The position numbers were made by a program, and so were the translations under genes. This document shows, piece by piece, positions 10,478-23,800 of a stretch of 64,000 nt of DNA (its first letter is position 1; every line of letters starts with the position of its first letter). Under the pieces are notes generated by a model that was not told the origin of the DNA, did not search any database, and saw only the letters and a program-made list of their open reading frames with translations. The stretch spans positions 21,294,480-21,358,479 of the forward strand of contig OY759218.1 in the NCBI GenBank assembly GCA_963662175.1. The letters run 5' to 3'. This stretch comes from Aradus depressus. Lineage: Eukaryota; Arthropoda; Insecta; Hemiptera; Aradidae.

Positions 10478-13400
10478 TAAATTCTATGTATATTTAAACG
10501 TACCTGTGCACATCGACTGGAGGGTCATATTATTGGTGATAGTAAAGGGGAATATTTTAGATTGGTTTGGTCGTTCATACAATTTCCATTTTTTAAAGTT
10601 CTGTTTATTTCTAATATTTCTAATGAGTTGAGCAATGTGCTTTTTTCGCAGAAATGAAGGTATTTTATGCCTGTGTCTTTATCAAACGTATGTTTGTGTT
10701 GGTTGATGTGTTGTGCAAATGTTGATTTTGTTATGTTGTGTGTTGTGTCCATGTTAGTATCTATTTCTGATATATGTTCTTTGAGTCTTTGTTTGAATTG
10801 TCTCCCAGTTTGTCCTGTATAGATTAGGTTGCAAGAGTTGCAATTTAATTGATAAACCCCACTCTTTTCTTCTGTTTTTATTCGGTCTTGATAATGAACT
10901 TACGTCAGTGGATGGCTCATGGAGCCTTCTACAATCTTGACTCTCCTCTCCCTCATCGCTAGGTGTAGCGAGCAACACAGATTCACTTATGGCCAATGAA
11001 GTCTATGACAAACAAATATCAGAAATAAAGAGAAAGTCTGTGAGTGGCTCTGTATGTTTGTCCTGACATCACGCCAAATGGCTGAAGGTATATTTGCAGG
11101 ACATTCAACTTGAAATATAGGTTCTGTAGCACACAAAAAATTCAAATGGAGGGGCGCTATGGGATGGCGGAGAGGGGGGGGGGGGGGGGGGGGGGGGGAG
11201 ATAGGCACCTATTTGTTTTCACTACATCAATATGTGACAAGTAATTTCAAAGGATATGTATATACATTTTTGAGGGAAGGGGGGCGAGTAAGAAAAAACT
11301 TTTTATTCTTTGTCGGGGGTCCCAGGGAATGTATGTACATGAAGATGAACATATGTTTAAGAAACTTGCAGGTTATTCCAATGATTGTCTCAATTTGACG
11401 AGTCTACATTATTGTTTTGTTGTGAATAACTTGACTCGTTTAACTACATATCGCCTACAACCAGAGCGCTCTTTCGACTATGGTAGACATGAGCCCGACC
11501 TTACTGCGAGAGCCCTACATTTTGCCTACCCAGATATAATTAGGATAGGGGTCTTGAACAAGTACTGACATTGCACACTCAGGATGTATTATTAAACCTC
11601 TACATCAGAAGTTTACGAATACAAATTCGGCATTTCTAAACTGATCATAACAGTTAAGGTCTTGCCAATAGTGTCGCGACGTGAAGTATAGCAACTAATG
11701 AATAGACTTTTTTTTATCAGTGAGTCTAGGAAAACCAGTTGTAATGAATAATCGTGTCCTCACCGTTTACCGATATGACATTAGTTATTACAGTTGGGTT
11801 ATCCGCAGGTATGGAGACCAGCTGTTGTAAATTTATGATGTTTAGTATTACTTTGTTTTCATTGCTGGTATTACGTCGTTTAGAAGTCTGCTGTGGTTCC
11901 AGTCGTTATATGGGAAAGACACTATTCTTCATACCATTTCGAAGTTGCAGCGCCAGGAGAACCTGGTTGTATAGATTAGATTCCGTCCTGAATGTATCAT
12001 ATTTGGGAAGGGGAACCATTTTTTTTTTTTTACAACAATGTGTCGCATATCACTTCAAAGAGTTCGACGAGACGAGTTCCAAAATGAATAACTTTTTCTA
12101 GGAAGGATGGCGGGGGCATAACAGACATAAATAGTTCAACAAAGTTTCATAAAATTTTATGGATGTTTTAGGAAGCACAATTCAAAATATTCGATAAAAT
12201 AAATGACTGTAAATCCTGGCTGTGGTACTCGGCGGTGTTGGAAAAAGTTACAAATTTTCATGCCTACTAGTGGATGTTAATTAATTAATACAATGTCTAG
12301 CAATAACATGATTGTAAAAGAATTTCGGTAAAATCACCGAAATGGAAAGAAAGCTCATAAATTTCCCCAGCAAGGGCGGGTAAATCATATTGGACATTAA
12401 TGTGATTGTATCATAAGAAAAATTACCTCTTCAGTTTCAACACTGTCATTATCGCTCGTTTTTGGACATTCTATAATAATATTTTCTGAATTTCCATAAG
12501 TTTCTTCATTGCTACTGATTTGAATCTCCTTAAAAATACAATAATCAGTTTAAATAAAAATATACAACCTAGATACTCCAATTAGTCAAGTTTGATTTTT
12601 TTCTTAAACAAAATCCGATTTAGATCATTTTTGACATGAGTTTGAGGGTATCCACAGTGGGCTCAGGACATGAGCTTCGGCCGCCAAACTGACTTCAGGA
12701 TTTTTTTTTTTTAGTTTTTTCAAAACAAAACCAAACCTCCTACGTAAAAGACATACTGAACCTATATTGAAGTTCATAAAATTTTACACAATCTTGGTTC
12801 TCATACTTTTTTCGTAAAACGGACGGTTCGAGAGATAACAAGATATACAACGTTGGGACCTGGAATATGTGCCTTTACCCGACCTTGAAAAGGACTTGAA
12901 CTGTTACAGACTCTATAAAACGTTTTGAGAACTTTTGTTTCCCTACAGTATTGTGTAGGGAATTACATTTTTTCGGGACGAGTCGGCTTGCGAATTTCCA
13001 CGTGTTAAGCTACGCGAATTACAAGCTGCGTGTCAAAATAAGCAAAGTCCGAATAAAAACGCAGCACCGCCTATATCTCGCGATATTTGCCACTAAAAAC
13101 TAATTTAACACATCAGCAGATAATTCGCGTAGCGTAACTTCATTCGAAATGCAATGCAGGTCCTATACCTTTTTTCACATCGGTAGAAGTTCAAGATAAA
13201 AGGCTAAAAACCGCGAAAAATCCGTTTTAAGGCAGGTTAATGGCACCTATTCCATTAACCAAAACGTGGTTGAATGGAGAAATGAAAAGATAGAACTTTG
13301 TGTAAAATATTAAAAGCTTTTATTTAGGAATAGTGCATCTTTCGCGTAAGAGACATGATTTTTGAGAAGATGAAGGAAAGTCACTGGGGAGTATCGGTAC

Positions 13401-14733
13401 TATGGGTATCCTAACATCCATCTCGAAAATCAGCTCAAATGGGATTTTGAGTAAGAAGTGGCCAAAATAAATATTGGCTACTTTGACTGGAGTAATTAAC
13501 TATACAAAGCATAAACGAATAAATAGAAAATAATTAATTAGTTTGTTTTGAAGCTTACTTCAATAGATTCATTACTTGCAGTTATTTTGTCCCGGGAATT
13601 ACGTAAACAATTATTCGATTCGATGATTATTCGGGGATGCAATATTACCACTTTTTGCCACTTAATATGACAGTACACCTACTACCTAATAAAAAAATTA
13701 GGTAGTAGGTGTACTGTACAAGGTGGTAAACTAAACAAAATTGTAAAACTTACATTTTTTCAGTAACTTTCTTTTTGCTGACTGTATCGATTTTATCGCG
13801 CAAAGATTCTTCCAAGTGCAAAAAAAATCTGATAAAATCGTCGAAAAAAAGAAAATGTTTAGTTGGTACGGAAACAACTGAATAAGTAGAAAACATTTGA
13901 CAACAGAATTATAGATCCTGCATTTATTCTTACTTCTTCGTCCGAAATTCTGCAATCCTCATCAGCTGGGTCCTTCTGTGTTTCTAGAGAGACTTCTTCC
14001 TCCAAATTCTGGATGGGGGAGGGGAAATAATAAAAAATATTTCAATGAATATAAAATATTAAAAATAAAGTCTCTTAAAAATAAAGTAAAAAAAAAATTG
14101 AGAGTACCTAGTACCCTATGTCGATAATTGATGCTACCTATCTTTCGCTTGTCAAGATCTTTGTAGATTTGCTTATAAGGTTAAAAAGATACCGTAATAT
14201 GTAGTATTTATGCAGAGCATTAACAATGAAAGGTAATGAGGGCTAGAGTGACATGACATGGTAGATAGATGAGACCACAGTACAGTTAGTAGGAGACAAG
14301 TATCGTAGCTCAGAGGACAAACACTAACATATATATGGAGGGGTCAGTGCACAAGTGAACCAAGTCCATTTTTTTCACTTTGTGAGGTTTTTCGTGCTAA
14401 ATAGGCGTAAAAGTAATATCTTTCAGTGCTACAGTGAACCAAGTCCTTAGTTCATTTTAACGCCGCAGGATATCAGCTTGAATCAAGTCCTTGGCCCCAG
14501 TTTTTCATTTATTTCAGAGCGCTAGTGAACCAAGTCCATAAACCCATTATTCTGATTGTTTTAGTTGACAGTTTATATAATGAAAGGACAACCGTTTCAG
14601 CTATAATGACATTTATTACTACGGTGCACCTCAGAATTGATTATGAAAAAAAAACTTTGAGAGCCAATTGCTCGGAATCAAATGTGATGGCCTTGGTTCA
14701 CTTGTGCTCTGAACCCTCCATATATATTATATA

Positions 14734-14800
<67 letters not shown>

Positions 14801-17800
14801 GACATACTGTTCGACTCACGGGCAGTCTGTTTAATTAGTTATTTAAATTATGAACAAAATAATTTTGTGTTGTATTGCGTCCCATATGTAACGCTTATCC
14901 GTTACAGCGATTTCATTCATTGGGATTTATTATAGTTCTGTCGGGGAAGAAGCAAAGAATCAAAAAGGTTTAAAACGAAATTTCACATTTTGAATTTATT
15001 ATACTCACTTCTTCTCGTGTTCTGATATTATTTATGTCATCTCGATCTACAGATCCCTCAGATTCGTAGGAGACTTCGCTGTCTTTCTCAAAATCCTATA
15101 AAATATTCAAAAAAATTGTTGAATCAAGAGGAAAATAGCTGAAGGAAACAAATAATAAGAAAAAATATAAAATAAAAGTCTAAATGAATGCGAGGAAATG
15201 CGAGTTGTCCAAGTCGCAAAATATAACCATAGGGTCAGTACATTTTCTCGCAAATTGTATTCATAGCTACTACATCTTTAAAAATAAAATTGTAAGGGAA
15301 TGTCAGGCTGTACACTGAGTATTTTGAAAATGATAAGGGTTTTATCCGTTACAGGTTGAACGAAGACAAGTGGATTTTAGCTTTGGTCTCTGTTTGTTTT
15401 GTCATCAAGGCAAAATGGTTGAATATAATCAACGAAACTTGATATTTTGAATCTCCTTAATCAGGAATAACGTTTTTCAAAATCACTGAATAGTGGAGGG
15501 TTTCTCTCAGTTACTATTGAATCTACGTGGAAAAGTAACTGAATCAATATGAAATACGTTGATATATTTAGGTTATAAATAACGGAGATGAATAATATTT
15601 TTGAGTAGCGAAGGAGAAGAGATGGGGAGGAGGGGGAAATATAAATATATTATTTTATTCTTTGTCCGGTTATAACACGTAATCAGCTTCAGGTGAACTA
15701 ATATAACGCTAAGTCATTCCCGGGAACGTTGAATAACCTGCTAGTTGTGCATAAAACGAATTAGAACGAAATACAAAAGATTCAGAGGGTGAGTGGAAAC
15801 TTAGTTTACTACCATTAATTCAAACTGGGAGAATATCTTATCGGTGATTCTCCGACGTGTTTTATTACTTCGTGTCTTAGATTTATCGAAGTTCCAGACC
15901 TCCAAATCAGTATGTCCAATCTTCTCTAAAAAAAACTTTATAAGACAAACACACACTAATGTTTCTTTCCTCATCTAGTAGTGATCTTTTCCAAACAAAC
16001 TGTTAGCCTCAATCTAGAAAACGAGATTAAAAAATCCAATGTCACCACTGGGTGGGCAAAAAAAAGAATAGTGTAGGTTTGTCATATACACTGTGTTTTT
16101 TTTGGACCGGAGTACTAGAGAAATGAGGTCGTATGTGAGTATATAGTGAGTGATGAGAAAAAAAAAAAAAAAAAAAAAAAGTGCACTTACACTTTTACCA
16201 TTCAAAACATTTTTTTGTGAGTCTACAGACTCGTTAGAAGGGTTCTCTGGCTTCATGGTAACATTATCAGGCTTGATGCCAATGTTCTCTGGCTTCTTTG
16301 AAGCGCATTCTGGCTTTGCTGCGACCTCCTCTGGCTCGATTGCGTCGACCTCTGGCTTCTTGACGGCAACGTTGTCGCCAGGCTTGGAAGTAGCGCTAAT
16401 TGTCTCGATGACAAGAATGTCAGGCTTCATCGTAGCTGCGTCATTCTCTTGATAGATGGCAACGTCAGTTGGCTTGATGAACATATCCTCAGGCTTCATG
16501 GAACTACTGTCAGACTTGAAATCTTCGACTTCTATTATAGATTCTGAAGAAATCGAGATTACTGCTGAATTCTAATAAATGTATAAGAAAATTAATTACA
16601 AACGTTTAACATTTTAAAGCGGGAAATGATTGTCAAAACATGTGTAGTCGCAACTTCTCTATATTATTAAAGATCAATGTCGGACAGTTATACAATTTTA
16701 GTACAAAAACACGAAAAATACATTAGGGATGGATCCTATTACAATGTAAAAGATTTTTTTTTTTTCGAAGTTCCTCTTATTTGCCAAGACAGGTCCACAA
16801 AATCTGTTTGCTTCCTTCCTGTAGAATTTTCGTCATTTTTCAACAACACATTCCTTGACCCCCGTTCTCTAAATCTCAATCATCCAGAACGGAACTATGT
16901 TTAAGGAAAGGGTGTTCTAATTCTATAAGCGGAATTTTGAAGTATAAAAAAATCTTTTAAATAGTTAGAATTTTTTGATATTTATTATTTTGTAAAATCT
17001 AAGCCATTTTGAGGCCTTCAAGACAGACTATCTAACTGATGTCATCACTTACGGATTCCACTGAGAATTCTATATAAACCACTAAAGTATTGTTGAAAAA
17101 TCACATTTCTTCATCCAAATGGAAATGTCAAATACCCAGAAACAACAAAAGACCTTTTGGTGTTCTACAAAGAAAAAGTTGACAAATTTATATTTTGTGA
17201 TATCCATTATTTTGTATAATTACACATCTGTGCCATATATATTTGCCGGTGCCTTATCAATGGAGTTTTATCCGAAAATGAATTGGAAACAAAAATATAA
17301 TAATAAAAATAACCTTTTTTCTGGAATCATGGGGTTCGACTCCCCCCTTCGGAATTAATACCAGCTATAGTTCATGTAACTATCGAGTACCGGTTTGAAA
17401 AACATGGCAGAGAGCCAGTTGCTAATAAACATAAACCCACTTACGTTCTCAGAAGATACTCTTTGTTGGTCGATGGTTTTTTCTATCTCCTCTGAAAGAG
17501 TTTGACTATTTGAGTTCAAATCCTCCTCCGCCAATTCCTATAAAAAACAACCTAAGATTAAATCTATTTAACGACCATACCAACTTATTGTTACGGACGA
17601 CCTTTTATGCAACACCAAATTTTCTACCAAAATACATCCACTTCATCAATGGTGGTATAAGTGTAGAAATTACATGAAATACAGTGAATTTTCCAGAAAC
17701 GCCAGGTAACGCGGGTAGTAATATCAATAAGATCAACATTAAACTTACGAATTCGTTTTCTTCGTAATCACTGCTGTCCAGGGTTAACACTTCCTCTTCT

Positions 17801-20800
17801 GTCAATACATCAACAGAATTCTAAAATTAAAAAAAATAATAATAATGGCCAAAAACAGCTAAAATATTGTAAACAATCAAAAAAATCTTAAATTATAAAT
17901 ATATTGAATATTTCCTTATTATAAAATCAGTATTTATAGTTATAATATTTTTAAAACTAGAAAGATCGTGGAAAAACGTTGCATAATAACTGACGAGTTG
18001 TTGGCACATATTTCTTATTTGACATATAAACTTCTTTTCGATAGAGATGGGAAAATCCTGTTTTTCTCAAATCAGGTTTGGAATATTTCTGATCTCTCTA
18101 GGCTTGATATCTTTGAAATTATTATTTTTTTTATTAATTTTTAGAAAATCATCTAAAAAATGAAGATTAGAAATAGAAAACATGTTTTGTAATAAAAATT
18201 ATAAAATTTACGAAGCTCATAAAATTATTTATTTAACTTCATAAATTGGAATCGGAAAAAAATGAATAAGTACAAAATGAAAGACAATCATACTATTTTA
18301 CTGGCATTACGAAGAAAAAATAATTAAATTAGATAACCGAAGTAAAGAATAGCAAACCAAAACGAACAATTGAAGCGATTATCTCTCATTTACTATAATT
18401 TTAATGAATATTTTGATTTTAGTAGATATTTACCAACATCAGAGACAAAAATCACCGGACATCTTCGTCCAGTGTTGACCCATCTGAACAGTAATTGGAA
18501 ATCATGAAATTTGAAACATTATATTTACCCTTCCAGGAGCGACTTCTTGAACAGTGTGGGTTCTATGTGGTTCTGCTACGAAGCTGTCTATTTTCAATAT
18601 TATATCATTTGATTCATCGTCGCTGTCCTCCGACTAAAAATATAACACTTAATTAATAAAAATGATAATACAATAGAAAAGGGAATAGAACTAGGGGGTA
18701 TCACTCCTATGGCGTAAGAACTAACCCTGAGGAGGGGCTCATATTAATGGAGCTGAATTTGTAGCTATGTGTAATCCATTCATTCCAATCCATTATTTTT
18801 TGACTGACCCAAAATTAAACCGTTTTTATATGATACCTGTCCTGTGATCTCCTCTTTCGCGACGAACTAAATGAAAGATATTCAGATTTATTTATATAGC
18901 GATGACATAACTTCATTAGTCTCCCACTCCAAGTTCATATACGTCAATACGCTTCCCTGCATAGTCAAAAAATTGTTTTTTTTAAGCAATCCCATTAAAT
19001 GTATCTAGTTTTCTTAAGACCGATTCATACATAAGACTGGATTGCGTTTAGACTGGATAGTGAGAATTTTTACATGATAGATCGGACTGCGACTGGACCG
19101 TCTTTAGACTCCCGCCTCCATCCGCTCCCCTGAGGAGAGTAAGACCATATTACATAACAGGCCTTTACGGTCTAGAGACCGTCCTAGGTCGGTCGCAGAT
19201 GGCAATTCACACCTACAGGACTAAGACTAGACCGCGACCGCCTGGATTGGTTTCAGAACAGTCCATACACAATCTGGTATATCACGTGTGAATTTGTCTT
19301 TAAGAAGATTCCTTACATCGTCAATAACCACAACATCTTTGTCAATGTTCTGGGATTCATTCTCTTCAGATGCATCATTCTCATTATCTGTAACGTTCGT
19401 TTCAGCTTCAGGCGAATTCTGAAAGAAACAAAATATGTAATGATAAAAACAAAAATGGAGCGATACTTCTTAACATTGTGAAACACTTGATAAAAATAAA
19501 GAAAAATAGTTTATTTAAAATATTGTCTACTTCGCAAAATATATATAGTATATGGGAGTACTTTCGGTATTGCTACCATCATCAGCCACGACTTAACAAA
19601 TACTGAGTATGGCTGATGATGGTAGCAATACCGAAAGTACTCCGGTATATTGTTTATATTCAATGAAATAGACAATATATAAAAACAAATAATAATAATA
19701 ATTTTTCTTTATTTCGCTATTTTACATTCAGATCAGTTTATTTGGTTAAAAAATAGTAAAAAACTATGATCTTAAAGTTCATATAGGTCAATTATGCTCC
19801 TATAGACGTCTTCTCGCGGCAGGCGCCGATATCAAGGCAATCAATGACCAGGGTCGATTAATATCTACCGACCCGAGCCAGCTGTTCATGTTTAAAGGCT
19901 ACGTTGGACTCTCACTTTGGAAATGCACATCAAGAGTGGAACAGAGGAGAAAATCCCTTCCAGCTCGGACTCAGCCAACATGCAGAAGTCCAAACGTTAT
20001 TATTACGAGACTAAGGCTCATCTCATCTAACACACTTCAGCTCCAACTCCCCTTGTCCACTCCACCATGCTGAATATGTCGTCTTCACCCCATGAGTTCG
20101 ACTCCCTAAGATGGTCTAACCACATTTTTCTGGACAACTTACTGACTGGCCGTTGTTCAGAGATACATTTCAGTCATTGGTCCACAATGATCCCACCATC
20201 TCTTCCATAGAGAAATTCCATTTTCTTGTGGGATCTTTCAAGTGGCTTCGCTCTATAAATTATTAAATTGATACCTCTGTTGGAAGGCAACTATATCCAA
20301 GCCTGGGAAGCGCTGAACAAGAACTTCAATTACAGACATAGACTTGCCGCCTCTTATTTACACAACTGCTCAACTATCGGCCTTCTCCAGGAAAACATAC
20401 CTTATTAACATCTTTGAAATCTTTCCTGACCATAATTTCTGAAAATATCATCTCGTTCAAAAACTAAAAATTTGCTAACGAGTCAGAGATAATTTTATTT
20501 GAACTAGCAGTGCGATGTTTGGATCCAATCGTCCGGGAAGCGTTCGAAGTTCAGAACACGCAAACAGAATTTCCCTGTTTTACCACCTTAATTGACTTTG
20601 TCCAGAACAGGTGTCAAGCGTTGTCAATGGTAACCGATCATCAGTCCTACTCAGCCGATAGGTCAGGTCTGGCTCATCCACCTCCCAATCGGCAGCATCC
20701 TACTCTCAATCGCTATCATACACCTCCCAATCTGTATCATCCACCTCCCAATCTGTATCATCCACCTCCCAATCGGTTTATTACCAGTAGCACATCGTTA

Positions 20801-23800
20801 CTGGTCAACACAGTCAAGTTCGAGGGATACTAGCTGGAAATTACCACCAAATTTAGAGCGGACATCGAGGTTGCCAACTTGCCTTGAGTGTAAAAGCAGC
20901 CACAAACTCACTTCATGTCCCACTTTCTCCACGGCGCCTCAGCCTATTGAAACATTGGAAAGGCTGCAGGAATTGTTTGTTCCCAGGACACTCCACGAGC
21001 GAATGTCAGTCCAAATGGACATGCCGGGAATGTCGAAGTAGACATCACACAATGCTACACCTCCCATGAAGCAATGTTGTCACCCCAAAACCGAAAACGG
21101 ATGCTATCCCTATCGCCAATCCAGTAACTTCCCTTGCGATCAGATCTCAGTACAGTCCTGAGGTATTACATGGTACTGCTCTAGTACAAATAAAGGACAG
21201 TAAAAATAAATACAAAACCATCCACCGCGCAGTTCAACGTTTTCGCCAACCCAGGTGGGTTATTAAGGGTGGGCGGCAGGCTAAAAAATCACACGATTAT
21301 TTTCTGACTGTGGCGCCAACTTTGTCGGAGCATACAACTTCCTCAAAGACGTTGCCACCTGGCTCAATGCGATGGAAACCCAGAATGCGATCATCAATGG
21401 AGAAGAGTGGGACGACCCAGAAGAAGATGGCTGGAGACCGTGAATAGAGACGCAAGACGGTTTGGAGCGGTGGGCTGGTGGAGACTGGCCCAGGACAGAG
21501 CTGCATGGGAACCTTTTCTGGAGGAGGCCAAGGAGGCAGTAGCGTCTATGATGATGATCAACGTCCCCTGTTGGAATTGAGTGGTCCTTCTTTCTGCCCC
21601 TCACTTTGGTGCCTTATGGGAAGCAGCCGTGACATCTGAAAAGATGCTACTTTTAAAGTTAAGGTTGAAGTTAGGACATCAATCGTTCACCGAAAAGGAT
21701 TTAACGACTATTTTCACAAAAATCGAAGCAATCCTGAATTCTCGGCCATTGGTTTCTTTATGGTCGAGTTAAAGTTTCTTTATATTTCAATTCAAATTTA
21801 TATCTTATATTCAATGCAAATTTATTATCCATTAAGGTTTTTTTATTACCTTCTGTACATTACATTAAATATAGTTTTTTAAGTGTAGCTGATCCTTCAA
21901 GTTTCTTTCCTTCTTTCATTTATTTTTATTTGTTTTGTTTTATCTATTTTCCTTTATCCCCTCGAGATAAGGTGGTCCTCCGATCAGAACCACCTACGGT
22001 TAAGGAGTGATAATTGGAGTCGCGATTAACTTTTATTTTATTCTTCATTTTTTGTTTTATTAAATAGCCGCGCTCCTCTTCCTCCTAACACCTTGGTTTT
22101 AGAACATTTCATATACAGTCTGGTATATCATCTGTGAATAGGCCTGAGATTTCTTACCTCGTCAATAACCACAATATTCTTGACAATGATCTGGGATTCA
22201 TCATCCTCAGAGTCATCACTCTCATTATCTGTAACGTTCGTTTCAGTTTCAGCCGAATTCTGAAAAAAACAAAATATAAAATGATACAACGTAAACAAAA
22301 ATGGAGCGGATTAAACTTCTTTAGAGCTTAAATTGTAAATAATTAAATTTTAAATTACTTCTTCAGAAACTGTCGGAACACTACTGACCCTGTCAGATTG
22401 CCTGGAATCGGGTCGTTTATCGTCTACGGAGCTAGACGAATTTTTTGATTCCTCATTAGAGCTCTAGAAAAACAAAAAATAATACACACGCTGTTTTTTA
22501 CCAAATAAAATTTTCATTCCTAGATTAAAAAGTATTCCGATTATACAATTTTAATTATAATTATTAACGTTTAAAAAAATTGCAGGATATGCCAAACAGT
22601 GTTAGCAATTTATGAACTGTGTTACTTCCCCAGCTCTGCGTAGTATAGGGGAAGATAATGATTGAAATAGGTCAATTTCAAAATTTGATGTTTCACTGAA
22701 TTCCATGTCTTTAGACACTGTTTTCAATTAATGCAGACAATTATATGAGGATGTTGGAATCAAACCCGACTATTTTCAGAAAAGTTAACTTTTTAGGAGA
22801 GCGGAAAAAGTTTTACTTATGATAGAGAAAAGCCTTCCCAAGAGGTCGGTTGTTCTTCCGACATGAAGTCCAAAAATAGGCAAATTCATATCACTAGTTT
22901 GCGCAAGGCAATGTTTACTATTGAGTTAATTCTATTTGAAATTATTTGATGTGATCATGACGTAAACAAATACTCACTTGTCAAACCTCTTACGTAATGC
23001 AGAAGAATATATGAGGGAATTGAAATCAAACCCGACTATTATAGAAATTATACTTTACAGAAATGTTATGCAAACTAATTATAAATGTAAAATCAATTAA
23101 ATTAACTATTATTTATTCATGACACCCTCGTAAAAGTCTGTTACTCACATGAGATATGTCGTAACCGTTCTTTGAATCCGAAATTTCTTCCATAATTTCA
23201 ACTTCAGTACTGTGGCAATCTGACATTACCTAAGGGTACAAAAATATATAACTAATATTTAATTACTTAGAAATATTTTACGAATTTTTATTTACAATGG
23301 TACTGAAAACTTACAATTTCTTCAACGATGTAAGCAGAACTATTTTTGCCATTTCCTAAATCTTCTTGAAATTCGTTCTCTTCCAAAGCTATTTGTACCT
23401 GAAAATGTATAAATATTTAGTGAAATATTAAACTTTACTGATTTTTGATATAGGAGAAAATACTGACGTGAGCGCTCACAAAGTTCTAATCACATACACG
23501 CACATAGACAGACATCAAACTCGATCTCAAGTTTTTGCACGATTACAATACTTCCGTACACTAAAGGTACAAGGAAGTAAAAATAGATATGAAGAACCAT
23601 ATAAACTCTGCATGTTCCGAAATCATTAAAAAATTAAAATATTATAATAATTTTTATTAAGTAACTTTTCAGAATTGTCTGTGAGAGTTATTCCATGCCA
23701 AATCATCCAGAATTTAAAAAAAAAAAAAGATGATCTGAAGTCTCAGATTTTGTAGAAACTTGTTGAGGAGGTTTGTTCGAGGCCCAAACGAAAAAATAAA

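Larger units (their letters stand above)
10011..10891 (-). mobile_element. 5'-truncated Penelope-like element
   Basis: In minus orientation the insertion holds the C-terminal GIY-YIG endonuclease of a Penelope-like element and its 3' region with a hammerhead-like motif. A 13-bp target duplication, TAATGAACTTACG, flanks it at 9998-10010 and 10892-10904. The reverse transcriptase is missing. The duplication includes the donor of BRD8 exon 26. Confidence 0.75.
19495..19710. mobile_element. Penelope-derived palindromic unit
   Basis: Two inverted copies of a terminal unit related to that at 5454-5741 face each other across CACGACTTAACAAATACTGA. Each arm has a canonical CTGATGA core. Related palindromic or single units lie at 24950-25190 and 36645-36765. 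Confidence 0.65.

Noticed and set aside
11754..12101. 115-codon plus-strand frame
   Set aside because: No recognisable motif, no splice context, in an intron. Likely chance.
13731..13955. Minus-strand frame with a GTAAGT near 13751
   Set aside because: The phase needed by neighbouring exons gives a stop (TGA) just before the donor, and the peptide is not acidic.
16677..16904. 75-codon plus-strand frame
   Set aside because: Includes a poly-F run from a T-tract and no recognisable domain; probably noise.
17053..17069. Possible BRD8 exon AATTCTCAGTGGAATCC between AG and GTAAGT
   Set aside because: At 17 nt it would break the phase-0 chain; probably a decayed exon or chance.
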